Source: Macrothele yani
Taxonomy: Eukaryota > Arthropoda > Arachnida > Araneae > Macrothelidae
DNA length: 64,000 nucleotides
Assembly (NCBI GenBank): GCA_039090855.1
Contig: CM077034.1
Coordinates: 228,802,005 to 228,866,004, forward strand
Direction of reading: 5' to 3'
The position numbers and the translations under genes are program-made. This document shows, in pieces, positions 20,311-32,400 of this stretch (position 1 is its first letter; each line of letters starts with the position of its first letter). The notes below the pieces were generated by a model. That model was not told the DNA's origin. It did not search any database and saw only the letters and a list, made by a program, of their open reading frames with translations.

Positions 20311-23300
20311 TTAAGGAGGAGGCATCACTTTCAGGAAGCCCCTTTCAAAAGTTATTAAGGAGGAGGCATTACTTTCAAGATGCCCCTTTCAAAAGTTATT
20401 AAGGAGGAGGCATTACTTTCCAGATGCCCCTTTCAAAAGTTATTAAGGAGGAGGCATTACTTTCAAGATGCCCCTTTCAAAAGTTATTAAGGAGGAGGCA
20501 TCACTTTCAGGATGCCCCTTTCAAAAGTTATTAAGGAGAAGGCATTACGTTCAAGATGCCCCTTTCAAAAGTTATTACGGAGGAGGCATTACTTTCAGGA
20601 TGCCCCTTTCAAAAGTTATTAAGGAGGAGGCATCACTTTCAGGATGCCCCTTTCAAAAGTTATTAAGGAGGAGGCATTACTTTCAGGATGCCCCTTTCAA
20701 AAGTTATTAAGGAGGAGGCATTACTTTCAAGATGCCCCTTTCAAAAGTTATTAAGGAGGAGGCATCACTTTCAGGATGCCCCTTTCAAAAGTTATTAAGG
20801 AGGAGGCATTACTTTCAAGATGCCCCTTTCAAAAGTTAAAGTTATTAAGGAGGAGGCATCAATTTCAGGAAGCCCCTTTCAAAAGTTATTAAGGAGGAGG
20901 CATTACTTTCAAGATGCCCCTTTCAAAAGTTATTAAGGAGGAGGCATTACTTTCAAGATGCCCCTTTCAAAAGTTATTAAGGAGGAGGCATTACTTTCCA
21001 GATGCCCCTTTCAAAAGTTATTAAGGGGGAGGCATCACTTTCAGGATGCCCCTTTCAAAAGTTATTAAGGAGGAAGCATTACCTTCAAGACGCCCCTTTC
21101 AAAAGTTATTAAGGAGGAGGCATTACTTTCAGGATGCCCCTTTCAAAAGTTATTAAAGAGGAGGCATCACTTTCAGGATGCCCCTTTCAAAAGTTATTAA
21201 GGAGGAAGCATTACTTTCAAGACGCCCCTTTCAAAAGTTATTAAGGAGGAGGCATTACTTTCAGGATGCCCCTTTCAAAAGTTATTAAGGAGGAGGCATC
21301 ACTTTCAGGATGCCCCTTTCAAAAGTTATTAAGGAGGAGGCATTACTTTCAAGATGCCCCTTTCAAAAGTTATTAAGGGGGAGGCATCACTTTCAGGATG
21401 CCCCTTTCAAAAGTTATTAAGGAGGAGGCATTACTTTCAGGATGCCCCTTTCAAAAGTTATTAAGGAGGAGGCATCACTTTCAGGATGCCCCTTTCAAAA
21501 GTTATTAAGGAGGAGGCATTACTTTCAAGATGCCCCTTTCAAAAGTTATTAAGGAGGAGGCATCACTTTCAGGAAGCCCCTTTCAAAAGTTATTAAGGAG
21601 GAGGCATTACTTTCAAGATGCCCCTTTCAAAAGTTATTAAGGAGGAGGCATTACTTTCCAGATGCCCCTTTCAAAAGTTATTAAGGGGGAGGCATCACTT
21701 TCAGGATGCCCCTTTCAAAAGTTATTAAGGAGGAAGCATTACTTTCAAGACGCCCCTTTCAAAAGTTATTAAGGAGGAGGCATTACTTTCAGGATGCCCC
21801 TTTCAAAAGTTATTAAGGAGGAGGCATCACTTTCAGGATGCCCCTTTCAAAAGTTATTAAGGAGGAGGCATTACTTTCAGGATGCCCCTTTCAAAAGTTA
21901 TTAAGGAGGAGGCATTACTTTCAGGATGCCCCTTTCAAAAGTTATTAAGGAGGAGGCATCACTTTCAGGATGCCCCTTTCAAAAGTTATTAAGGAGGAGG
22001 CATTACTTTCAAGATGCCCCTTTCAAAAGTTATTAAGGAGGAGGCATCACTTTCAGGAAGCCCCTTTCAAAAGTTATTAAGGAGGAGGCATTACTTTCAA
22101 GATGCCCCTTTCAAAAGTTATTAAGGAGGAGGCATTACTTTCCAGATGCCCCTTTCAAAAGTTATTAAGGGGGAGGCATCACTTTCAGGATGCCCCTTTC
22201 AAAAGTTATTAAGGAGGAAGCATTACTTTCAAGACACCCCTTTCAAAAGTTATTAAGGAGGAGGCATTACTTTCAGGATGCCCCTTTCAAAAGTTATTAA
22301 GGAGGAGGCATCACTTTCAGGATGCCCCTTTCAAAAGTTATTAAGGAGGAGGCATTACTTTCAAGATGCCCCTTTCAAAAGTTATTAAGGAGGAGGCATT
22401 ACTTTCAGGAAGCCCCTTTCAAAAGTTATTAAGGAGGAGGCATTGCTTTCAAGATGCCCCTTTCCAAAGTTATTAAGAAGGAGGCATTACTTTCAAGATG
22501 CCCCTTTCAAAAGCTATTGAAAAGGCACTACTTTCAAGATTATTAAGGAGGAGGCATTACTTTCAGGATGCCCCTTTCCAAAGTTATTAAGGAGGAGGCA
22601 TTGCTTTCAAGATGCCCCTTTCCAAAGTTATTAAGGAGGAGGCATTATTTTTAAGATGCCCCTTTCAAAAGTTATTAAGGAGGAGGCACTACTTTCAAGA
22701 TTATTAAGGAGGAGGCATCACTTTCAAGATGCCCCTTTCAAAAGTTATTAAGGAGGAGGCATTACTTTCAGGATGCCCCTTTCAAAAGTTATTAAGGAGA
22801 AGGCATTACTTTCAAGATGCCTTTTTCAAAAGTTATTAAGGAGGAGGCATTGCTTTCAAGATGCCTTTTTCAAAAGTTATTAAGGAGGAGGCATTGCTTT
22901 CAAGATGCCCCTTTCAAAAGTTATTAAGGAGGAGGCATTACTTTCAGGATGCCCCTTTCAAAAGTTATTAAGGAGGAGGCATCACTTTCAGGATGCCCCT
23001 TTCAAAAGTTATTAAGGAGAAAGCATTACGTTCAAGATGCCTTTTTCAAAAGTTATTAAGGAGGAGGCATTGCTTTCAAGATGCCCCTTTTAAAAGTTAT
23101 TAAGGAGGAGGCATTACTTTCAGGATGCCCCTTTCAAAAGTTATTAAGGAGGAGGCATCACTTTCAGGATGCCCCTTTCAAAAGTTATTAAGGAGAAGGC
23201 ATTACGTTCAAGATGCCCCTTTCAAAAGTTATTAAGGAGGAGGCATTACTTCCAGGATGCCCCTTTCAAAAGTTATTAAGGAGGAGGCATCACTTTTAGG

Positions 23301-23438
23301 ATGCCCCTTTCAAAAGTTATTAAGGAGGAGGCATCACTTTTAGGATGCCCCTTTCAAAAGTTATTGAGAAGGAGGCATCACTTTCAGGATGCCCCTTTCA
23401 AAAGTTATTAAGGAGGAGGCATCACTTTCAGGATGCCC
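20311..23438. repeat. Satellite, 44-bp unit, about 71 copies
   Basis: The unit starts AAGGAGGAGGCATTACTTTC and ends with AAAAGTTATT. The span of 3.1 kb gives about 71 copies. Variant positions (GCATTAC/GCATCAC, AAGATG/AGGATG/CCAGATG, GAGGAGG/GGGGAGG, GACGCC) recur in blocks, for example a variant order near 21658 that returns 484 bp (11 units) later at 22142. This indicates higher-order duplication. Units become less regular after 22480. It ends 155 bp from the SCFD1 exon at 23593. Confidence 0.95.
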
Positions 23439-23592
23439 GTTGTACATTTAATCAACAGTTTTTGCATAATGAAGTTTGCATCAGGTCACTTGGACTTTGT
23501 TACAAATGGGAACAACTTGTATTTTCAGAAATTATTTCATTCTTTTACACATACACACAATGATTTACTGAAAGATTACAGATGATTCTCAC

Positions 23593-23699
23593 CTGTCTGT
23601 GGCTCGTAACAGCTTGGGGTCAAAATAACGATAATCATCCGTTTCTTGAAGGGACTTCATTTCCATTAAGGAGTCCACTATCCTTGTTATTGGCAAATT
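23593..23699 (-). CDS. SCFD1: SCFD1/Sly1 exon (107 nt), second of three visible exons
   Basis: Minus-strand exon with acceptor ...TGTGCATAG before 23699 and donor ACAG|GTGAGA after 23593. It encodes NLPITRIVDSLMEM, then KSLQETDDYRYFDPKLLR, then ATD plus two bases of the next codon. This is the strongly conserved LP-(V/I)-TRI-x-DxLMEMKS and ETDDYRYFDPK stretch of Sly1/SCFD1, the SM protein that clasps the ER-Golgi SNARE complex. Frame checks out: the upstream exon ends in phase 0, and 107 nt is 35 codons plus 2. The leftover AG pairs with the C opening the exon at 8286. Introns on either side are 34,658 and 15,306 bp. A hAT element begins only 109 bp upstream of its acceptor side. Confidence 0.96.
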
Positions 23700-24339
23700 C
23701 TATGCACAGGAAAATTTTTTAGTTAAACTGAAATACAATAAATTTCTTTCAAACTCAATATAAAATTTTTTCTTTAAAACATGCTTCTACACATGTATAG
23801 GTTAACCCAGGGGTTCCCAAACTGTTTGAAAACATGCTGCCCTTCACATATCACACTTTTCGTGTGACGCCCCTGTACCGAAAATAAAAAAAAAAAATTG
23901 CCCAAATTCGCGTTTGTAGTATTTTTTTTAAAAGAAAATAGTCATTTACATTACTAGCTTGTATTCTTTATGTAAAAATACAAAATTGGAATAAAGTTAC
24001 AAAACTGAACAAGAAGAAATTGATGAAATAGGTATATTTTCACAATGGTAGCACTCTTCATTTGGCTTACACATTTTTACAGTAATTTTAGAAACTACCT
24101 CACAGAGGTATTTGCGTCTTAAGTTAATGAGATGGGGGAGCTTGTTTATCGTCACACAAAACATCGTATCTGGGGACGATGTTCGATTTTTAACACTATT
24201 TAACACTAAGCTGTTCTCTGAGATTCAGAGGTTAGCTCCAAAAAGAAATACAAACTTCCAGATATTTTTACTTATTGTTGTCGTATCGAAGTTCTCCATT
24301 TACAGCGATCTTGACATACAACTCGTGCTTCACTGATAT

Positions 24340-26213
24340 CCATTACACGCCGTACACAAGATCTTTTATACTTCCATACTCCTCATCTTTTTCTCATGCA
24401 GACACTCCTGAATCTGATCCACCCATGTCTTCCTTAGCCTTCCTCTACCTTTCCTTCCTGCCACTTGGGCAGAAAAGATTTTCTTAGTAAGCATTTCATC
24501 ACTCATTCTTTGAACATGGCCAAACCACCAAAGCATATTGGTCTCCACCTTGCTAACAACATTTTGCTTCACATCACACAACTGCAATACATCTTCATTC
24601 CTCACACAATCAGATCGTGTCTTGCCACAAACCCCACGTAAGTAACGCATTTCTCCAGCACACAAACGACTCCTATGTTTCTTCTGAGGTACCCAGGTTT
24701 CACTGCCATACATCAGAGTAGGAACAATTACTGTTTCATACACAGCCATGCGGGACTCTCTAGATAACCCACCATTTCTGTGAAACCCTCCCAGAGCAGC
24801 TATGACTTTCAAAGAAGACTCTCTGTCAAACATGCTTCCTAAATACACAAACTCACTCACCTGGTCAATGACAGTGCCATTTATACTTACATTACATTCA
24901 GTGCTACCAGTTGCTCTCTCAAACACAATAACTTTGGTTTTTCCCTTATTTATACTCAGTTTGAATTTCATGCAAACTTCGTGCATCCGAGTCAACATAC
25001 TCTGCAACTCACTTTTGCTCTCTGCCAACAGGACAGTGTCATCAGCACACAGCAATATGCACACACAGATATCACCAAGACATAAACCACTATTATCTAT
25101 TTTGGCATCAGGCATGCATGCGTCCATAAATATATTAAACAGCCATGGTGACATTACACAACCTTGTCTACGTCCTGCACCAATGGAAAACCATTTTGAT
25201 AAAACACCATTCACTCGTACACAAGCTCTACTACCCCAGCATACATGGCTTTTACACTATTAAGTAGATTCCCAGTAACACCATATTCATTCAATACCTT
25301 CCACAAAAGTGTCCTATTTACTCGGTCGTAAGCTTTCTCTAAATCTATGAAGGCAGTAAAAATTTTCTTCCCAACAGCCAGATACTTTTCAATCATCATG
25401 CGTAATGCAAAAATCTGGTTAGTGCAGCCTTTACCAGGCATAAAACCACTCTGAACATCCCACACTTTCAATGATGTAAGACCCCGTACTTTTTCAATAA
25501 CAACCTTACCAAACATTTTCCGTGGCACACTCAGTAGGCTAATACCACGATAGTTCTTGCATTCAGTCTGATCACCTTTTCCCTTATACAAGGGAACAAT
25601 TATAGCATCCTTCCAATCCTGAGGGACCATTCCTAACTCCCAGCACAACTGGCAAATTTCAGTTAACCAGTCAATTATAGAGTCACCACCATATTTCAAA
25701 ATCTCTGCAGTTATGCCATCAACTCCTGGAGCCTTACCATTCTGAAGAGATTTTAGAGCTTTACACACTTCTTCTCTTGAGATCCCTCCTGTGCTTTCAT
25801 CCCTCATTGTGACATCATCTGCATCTGTCTCAGAATCATCTTTGCTTTCCTGATCTAATAACTCACAGAAGTATTCACCCCATCTGTCACTTAACTCATT
25901 GGGCTCCCAAATCATTTCCCCAATCTCATTCTTCACACAACTTACAACTTTGTTTCCCTATTTTTCCTGAGTCTCATGTACTTCCAGGACTTTCTATCTT
26001 TCCAAAAAGTCAGTTCATGCCTTTCCACTTTCTCCTTCCTATCTTTTGTCTTACTCTGGCGAACCAGCTTAGCAGCTTCACGCTTCTTACAGCGATATTC
26101 ATCCACAGAGACTCTACCTTGCAACATCCCCAAATAGGCTTCCTTCTTTTTCTTTACTGCCTCTTCAATCTCACTAGTCCACCAAGCATCCCCTCTATTG
26201 TTACCCATTATTG
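24340..26213 (-). mobile_element. 5'-truncated non-LTR retrotransposon (LINE) inserted in a hAT element
   Basis: A minus-strand reverse transcriptase ORF fragment begins abruptly at about 26213 inside the hAT transposase and ends just after its stop near 24366. This is the pattern of a 5'-truncated LINE. The short tail before the hAT sequence resumes near 24340 has no clear poly-A. Clade is uncertain; the C-terminal WWFGHVQRM and GRGRLRKTWVDQI blocks resemble RTE-like and related animal LINEs. Confidence 0.8.
24366..26208 (-). pseudogene. LINE reverse transcriptase, frameshifted twice
   Basis: Three frame segments in order. First, 26208-25942 has DAWWTSEIEEAVKKKKEAYL, the linker after the endonuclease. 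Second, 25936-25211 has ALKSLQNGKAPGVDGI, CKNYRGISLL and the motif A region AFIDLEKAYDRVN. Third, 25214-24366 has GAGRRQGCVMSPWLFNIFMD (motif B), LLCADDTVLLAES (motif C, where the usual Tyr-Ala-Asp-Asp is Cys-Ala-Asp-Asp), YLGSMF and a C-terminal domain. Breaks lie near 25940 and 25215. The AP endonuclease is absent. The enzyme would copy LINE RNA at a nicked target, but this copy is dead. Confidence 0.9.
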
Positions 26214-26400
26214 TGGTGCCAATGTTCGATACAGCTATGCAAATCTCCTTCTCAACGTTAACTTTTGCTTCTATATTTGGATTTTATTACCGCCAGAGCT
26301 GAAAATCCTGCCTCGCAAAAGTAGGATGTGGAAAAAGGGAGAATAACTCACACCACTTTCTTACTCAATTCTGGATACTCCTTTGCCACACTGTTCCAAA
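26214..26400 (-). pseudogene. hAT transposase C-terminal fragment (ZBED-like)
   Basis: The minus-strand translation gives WNSVAKEYPELSKKVV, a stop, then ILPF...TSYFCEAGFSALAVIKSKYRSK. This is the C-terminal hAT dimerisation region (EYPxLSxxA, LPFxTSYxCExGFSAL, KxKYRxxL), as in ZBED5-like hAT transposases. It is cut at about 26213 by the LINE. One stop and one frameshift are visible. Confidence 0.8.
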
Positions 26401-27314
26401 ACTGTGGCGGTGTTCCAAAAGAGGATGTCATTTTCAGCGTGGGGGCCTGAAGAAATGTCTATTAACCGTTCCTGCTTCTTTGAAATACGTACAAGTCTTG
26501 AAAATTTGCATTTCGCTATAAATTATAGGCTTTATTTTTTCCTTATAGTCGTGACGCCCCGGACCAAGAAGAGCCACACCCAGGGGCGTTGCAGCGCACA
26601 GATGGGGAACACCTCTGGGTTACCCTCGTGATTTTGGTTTAAGAATTTATTCCTTAAAACTAAATCTATACGCAGGTACTATATACACTGAAGTGCCAGA
26701 AAAACTGGTACAGACGAGCTTATGCAAATGCATACAGTAGCGAACAAAAGTATTGGGCGAAACACTTTTTCGACCTTCCTAATGAGTCGCTTTATAACTC
26801 TAAAAAAGCCTTCTTCTATAATAGCTATCCATACACTAAATCCTGTCTTTTGTCCACTCCAGGAAGTTCGCCGATAACTAATCGTTTCTGGTGACTTACT
26901 GGCTCTCCCAAATCGAACTCAAAAATCATATCCTTCAGAAGTTTCCCACGATTACTTTTAAAACATTCTAAAACTGCAAGGATTCTTAATTATTTACATA
27001 TTCATTAAAATTCAACAATTAAAAGATACAGTAGAGAACAAAAGTATTTGGCGGAACACTTTTTCGACCATAACTTTTTTTCTGCTGAACCAAATCGGGT
27101 CATTTTGGGATATGATATGTGTTGATTCGTGGGTTGCAACACCGCGTAGTTTGTATTTCGCTCACAGAGCGAATTTGTCGCTCGAAATGGGCCATATTCA
27201 GGAGTCGCCAATTATTACCCATTTGTTTGCTGCATGTATTAGTGTTTTTCTTGTGATTTTTGTGGGGTTTTGTGATGTGTAGTGTGATAATAAGTCAATC
27301 TTAGGTTTTCAGAA

Positions 27315-29200
27315 ATGGGTACAAAGGCAGAGATCGCAGCCACAGTGGCACAGTGGTCTAAGGCGCTGGCCTCTGATCATTCGTCCGTAAGGGGTCCGGG
27401 TTGGAATCCCGGTCAGGCATGGATGTTGTGTTTGTCTTACGGCACTGGCTCTCTCCCTTCCCTGAAACCAGTGACCCTAAATTAGGGACGGGCGACTGCT
27501 TATAGCCAATTGAGTTGCTCACGGTGGTCGTTAAACCTCCAATCAATCAATGGATGTTGTGTTTGTCTTACGGCACTGGCTCTCTCCCTTCCGTGGAACC
27601 AGTGACCCTAAATTAGGGACGGGCGACTGCTTACAGCTCATTGAGTTGCTCATGGTGGTCGTTAAACCTCCAATCAATCAATGGATGTTGTGTTTGTCTT
27701 ACGGCACTGGCTCTCTCCCTTCCGTGGAACCAGTGACCCTAAATTAGGGACGGGCGACTGCTTATAGCCCATTGAGTTGCTCACAGTGGTCGTTAAACCT
27801 CCAATCAATCAATGGATGTTGTGTTTGTCTTACGGCACTGGCTCTCTCCCTTCCCTGGAACCAGTGACCCTAAATTAGGGACGGGCGACTGCTTATAGCC
27901 CATTGAGTTGCTCACGGTGGTCGTTAAACCTCCAATCAATCAATGGATGTTGTGTTTGTCTTACGGCACTGGCTCTCTCCCTTCCGTGGAACCAGTGACC
28001 CTAAATTAGGGACGGGCGACTGCTTATAGCCCATTGAGTTGCTCACGGTGGTCGTTAAACCTCCAATCAATCAATGGATGTTGTGTTTGTCTTACGGCAC
28101 TGGCTCTCTCCCTTCCCTGGAACCAGTGACCCTAAATTAGGGACGGGCGACTGCTTACAGCTCATTGAGTTGCTCATGGTGGTCGTTAAACCTCCAATCC
28201 AAAAAAAAAAAAAAAAAAAAAAAAGGCGGAGATCTCTGTTGGAGCTCACCAGGCGGCTGTGAGCATGATGGAATCCGGAATGTGCATCACCGACATTGCG
28301 AGGGCTCTCAAGATCCGAAACCAGTCCATTTCAGCTATCCTGCAAAGCTACAAGAAGACTGGGACTGTCGAGAACTGTCCGCGATGTGGTAGGCCTCGTT
28401 CCACTACGTTGCGTCAGGATAGAAGCATCCTCCGTCGATCTCGTGCTGATCCCACCTTGACTGCTGTGGACATCGCCACCGAATTCCGCGACGACCTGAA
28501 CGTCAGCCGAATGACCATCTCCCGTCGTCTCATTGCTGGTGGATTGAATGGAAGACGGCTCGGCCAAGAAACCACTCATCGGAGTCGCGTTCGGGCGCCG
28601 TCATCGACACTGGACCGATGCGGACTGGAGTAAGGTGCTTTTCACCGACGAGAGCAAGTTCAACTTGTTCGGAAGTGATGGCATCAGATACGTACGACGT
28701 CCGTGTGATGGCCAGAGATTCAACCCCCAGTTCATTCAGCCGACTGTCAAGCACGGAGGGGATCGCTCATGGTTTACGGCGCCTTCTCTCGCAATGGAAT
28801 GGGCTCCATCATCAAGATTGACCGAATAATGACCAACCAGAGCTACACGAACATGCTCATCAACGATGTCTTCTAATGGGCAAACCAGAACATGCCACCT
28901 GGATGGATCATGCAGCAAGACAACGACCCAAAGCACACCTCCACAGTAGCGAAGGCAGCCTTCCAGCAGCAACAGGTCGCACTTCTAGACTAGCCAAGCC
29001 AATCTCCAGACCTCAACTTCATCGAGCACATGTGGAGACGATGTGCGAAGAAAACCTGCCGGAATAGGTCCCAGACGTTCTACCAGCTGTCTGCAGAATG
29101 GGCGGGAATTCTGCAGGTCACCGTCGAGAAGCTAGTGGGCTCGATGCCAGCCCATTGTGCAGCTGTTGTAAAGTCTCGTGGTTATCCAATCAAGTATAAG
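27315..29200 (+). pseudogene. Tc1 transposase pseudogene split by a SINE
   Basis: ATG at 27315 opens MGTKAEI; the SINE interrupts at codon 8. The chain resumes at 28225 with SVGAHQAAVSMMESGMCI and the helix-turn-helix DIARALKIRNQSISAI, then RPRSTTLRQDR and NVSRMTISRRLIAGGL. After frame breaks come VLFTDESKFNLFGSDG (first Asp), MQQDNDPKHTSTVAK (second Asp) and SPDLNFIEHMW (Glu), and near the end VVKSRGYPIKY. All three catalytic residues survive, but at least four frameshifts or stops (near 28555, 28750, 28875 and 28992) and the SINE inactivate it. Confidence 0.9.
27336..28221 (+). mobile_element. tRNA-derived SINE with a six-fold tandem tail
   Basis: Target duplication AAAGGC(A/G)GAGATC at 27323-27335 and 28222-28234. 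The head (27336-27418) is tRNA-like: A box TGGCACAGTGG and a mutated B box GGTTGGAATCC (C to G). The body starts GGATGTTGTGTTTGTCTTAC. Head-less tail units of 131 bp begin at 27419, 27550, 27681, 27812, 27943 and 28074, so the tail is repeated six times. It ends in about 23 A. The same SINE is present at 61962-63206, where whole units repeat instead. Confidence 0.9.
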
Positions 29201-29469
29201 TTATTATTTAGTCGTTCTCTCGTACTTGTTTTCTGTTATCGTTGCATTAAATGAATGTGATACACACCTACTTTGTTGGTCAATTTGTATGATCTTTGCG
29301 ATTGAGCTCGGCACCTGATCTGTGTTAAGGTTTCCGATCCATCTGCATGTGGGTCATGTTTACAACTGAATAACACATATCATATCCCAAAATGACACGA
29401 TTTGGTCCAGCAGAAGAAAAATTATGGATGAAAAAGTGTTTTGGCCAAATACCTTTGTTCGCTACTGTA

Positions 29470-32400
29470 GCAACGTCACCTATGCGCATACTCGATTGCG
29501 TCCGCCAGTGCGTATATAAAGCGATAGACATCCTTGCCAGCTGTCAGAGCTGTTTTAGGCATGAGAATGACAAGTAATAACGATTTAAGCGATTTTCAAC
29601 GCGGTGTCATAGTTGGCGCTCGTGAGATGGGCCATAGTATTTCGGAGGTGCAAAATACATAGCAACGTCACCTATGCGCGTACTCGGTTGCCTCCGCCAG
29701 TGCGTATATAAAGCGATAGACATCCTTGCCAGCTGTCAGAGCTGTTTTCGGCATGAGAATGACAAGTAATAACGATTTAAGCGATTTTCAACGCGGTGTC
29801 ATAGTTGGCGCTCGTGAGATGGGCCATAGTATTTCGGAGGTGCAAAATACACAGCAACGTCACCTATGCACGTACTCGGTTGCGTCCGCCAGTGCGTATA
29901 TAAAGCGATAGACATCCTTGCCAGCTGTCAGAGCTGTTTTCGGCATGAGAATGACAAGTAATAACGATTTAAGCGATTTTCAACGCGGTGTCATAGTTGG
30001 CGCTCGTGAGATGGGCCATAGTATTTCGGAGGTGCAAAATACATAGCAACGTCACCTATGCACGTACTCGGTTGCGTCCGCCAGTGCGTATATAAAGCGA
30101 TAGACATCCTTGCCAGCTGTCAGAGCTGTTTTCGGCATGAGAATGACAAGTAATAACGATTTAAGCGATTTTCAACGCGGTGTCATAGTTGGCGCTCCTG
30201 AGATGGGCCATAGTATTTCGGAGGTGCAAAATACACAGCAACGTCACCTATGCACGTACTCGGTTGCCTCCGCCAGTGCGTATATAAAGCGATAGACATC
30301 CTTGTCAGCTGTCAGAGCTGTTTTCGGCATGAGAATGACAAGTAATAACGATTTAAGCGATTTTCAACGCGGTGTCATAGTTGGCGCTCGTGAGATGGGC
30401 CATAGTATTTCGGAGGTGCAAAATACACAGCAACGTCACCTATGCGCGTACTCGGTTGCGTCCGCCAGTGCGTATATAAAGCGATAGACATCCTTGCCAG
30501 CTGTCAGAGCTGTTTTCGGCATGAGAATGACAAGTAATAACGATTTAAGCGATTTTCAACGCGGTGTCATAGTTGGCGCTCGTGAGATGGGCCATAGTAT
30601 TTCGGAGGTGCAAAATACACAGCAACGTCACCTATGCACGTACTCGGTTGCGTCCGCCAGTGCGTATATAAAGCGATAGACATCCTTGCCAGCTGTCAGA
30701 GCTGTTTTCGGCATGAGAATGACAAGTAATAACGATTTAAGCGATTTTCAACGCGGTGTCATAGTTGGCGCTCGTGAGATGGGCCATAGTATTTCGGAGG
30801 TGCAAAATACACAGCAACGTCACCTATGCGCGTACTCGGTTGCGTCCGCCAGTGCGTATATAAAGCGATAGACATCCTTGCCAGCTGTCAGAGCTGTTTT
30901 CGGCATGAGAATGACAAGTAATAACGATTTAAGCGATTTTCAACGCCGTGTCATAGTTGGCGCTCGTGAGATGGGCCATAGTATTTCGGAGGTGCAAAAT
31001 ACACAGCAACGTCACCTATGCACGTACTCGGTTGCGTCCGCCAGTGCGTATATAAAGCGATAGACATCCTTGCCAGCTGTCAGAGCTGTTTTCGGCATGA
31101 GAATGACAAGTAATAACGATTTAAGCGATTTTCAACGCGGTGTCATAGTTGGCACTCGTGAGATGGGCCATAGTATTTCGGAGGTGCAAAATACACAGCA
31201 ACGTCACCTATGCACGTACTCGGTTGCGTCCGCCAGTGCGTATATAAAGCGATAGACATCCTTGCCAGCTGTCAGAGCTGTTTTCGGCATGAGAATGACA
31301 AGTAATAATGATTTAAGCGATTTTCAACGCGGTGTCATAGTTGGCGCTCGTGAGATGGGCCATAGTATTTCGGAGGTGCAAAATACACAGCAACGTCACC
31401 TATGCACGTACTCGGTTGCGTCCGCCAGTGCGTATATAAAGCGATAGACATCCTTGCCAGCTGTCAGAGCTGTTTTCGGCATGAGAATGACAAGTAATAA
31501 CGATTTAAGCGATTTTCAACGCGGTGTCATAGTTGGCGCTCGTGAGATGGGCCATAGTATTTCGGAGGTGCAAAATACACAGCAACGTCACCTATGCACG
31601 TACTCGGTTGCGTCCGCCAGTGCGTATATAAAGCGATAGACATCCTTGCCAGCTGTCAGAGCTGTTTTCGGCATGAGAATGACAAGTAATAACGATTTAA
31701 GCGATTTTCAACGCGGTGTCATAGTTGGCGCTCGTGAGATGGGCCATAGTATTTCGGAGGTGCAAAATACACAGCAACGTCACCTATGCACGTACTCGGT
31801 TGCGTCCGCCAGTGCGTATATAAAGCGATAGACATCCTTGCCAGCTGTCAGAGCTGTTTTCGGCATGAGAATGACAAGTAATAACGATTTAAGCGATTTT
31901 CAACGCGGTGTCATAGTTGGCGCTCGTGAGATGGGCCATAGTATTTCGGAGGTGCAAAATACACAGCAACGTCACCTATGCACGTACTCGGTTGCGTCCG
32001 CCAGTGCGTATATAAAGCGATAGACATCCTTGCCAGCTGTCAGAGCTGTTTTCGGCATGAGAATGACAAGTAATAACGATTTAAGCGATTTTCAACGCGG
32101 TGTCATAGTTGGCGCTCGTGAGATGGGCCATAGTATTTCGGAGGTGCAAAATACACAGCAACGTCACCTATGCACGTACTCGGTTGCGTCCGCCAGTGCG
32201 TATATAAAGCGATAGACATCCTTGCCAGCTGTCAGAGCTGTTTTCGGCATGAGAATGACAAGTAATAACGATTTAAGCGATTTTCAACGCGGTGTCATAG
32301 TTGGCGCTCGTGAGATGGGCCATAGTATTTCGGAGGTGCAAAATACACAGCAACGTCACCTATGCACGTACTCGGTTGCGTCCGCCAGCCGCCAGTGCGT

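Larger units (their letters stand above)
23808..26617 (-). mobile_element. hAT DNA transposon interrupted by a LINE
   Basis: Ends CAGGGGTTCCCAAACTG and, inverted, CAGAGGTGTTCCCCATCTG, the common animal hAT terminus. The flanking 8-mers are GGTTAACC and GGTTACCC (7 of 8 identical), the hAT-size target duplication. A transposase C-terminus is present on the minus strand near the right end. A 1.9-kb LINE fills most of the body (about 24340-26213). Confidence 0.88.
26735..29467 (+). mobile_element. Nested Tc1-like transposon, itself carrying a SINE
   Basis: Left end CAGTAGCGAACAAAAGTATT and right end the reverse complement of AATACCTTTGTTCGCTACTG, with TA at 26733-26734 and 29468-29469. A second left-end copy begins at 27029 (CAGTAGAGAACAAAAGTATT after a TA). 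This inner one, not the outer, matches the right end for about 100 bp up to GGGATATGATATGTGTT. The 294 bp between the two left ends (26735-27028) are unrelated inside. So either two related elements are superposed or the left end was duplicated. It contains the transposase at 27315-29200. Confidence 0.82.
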
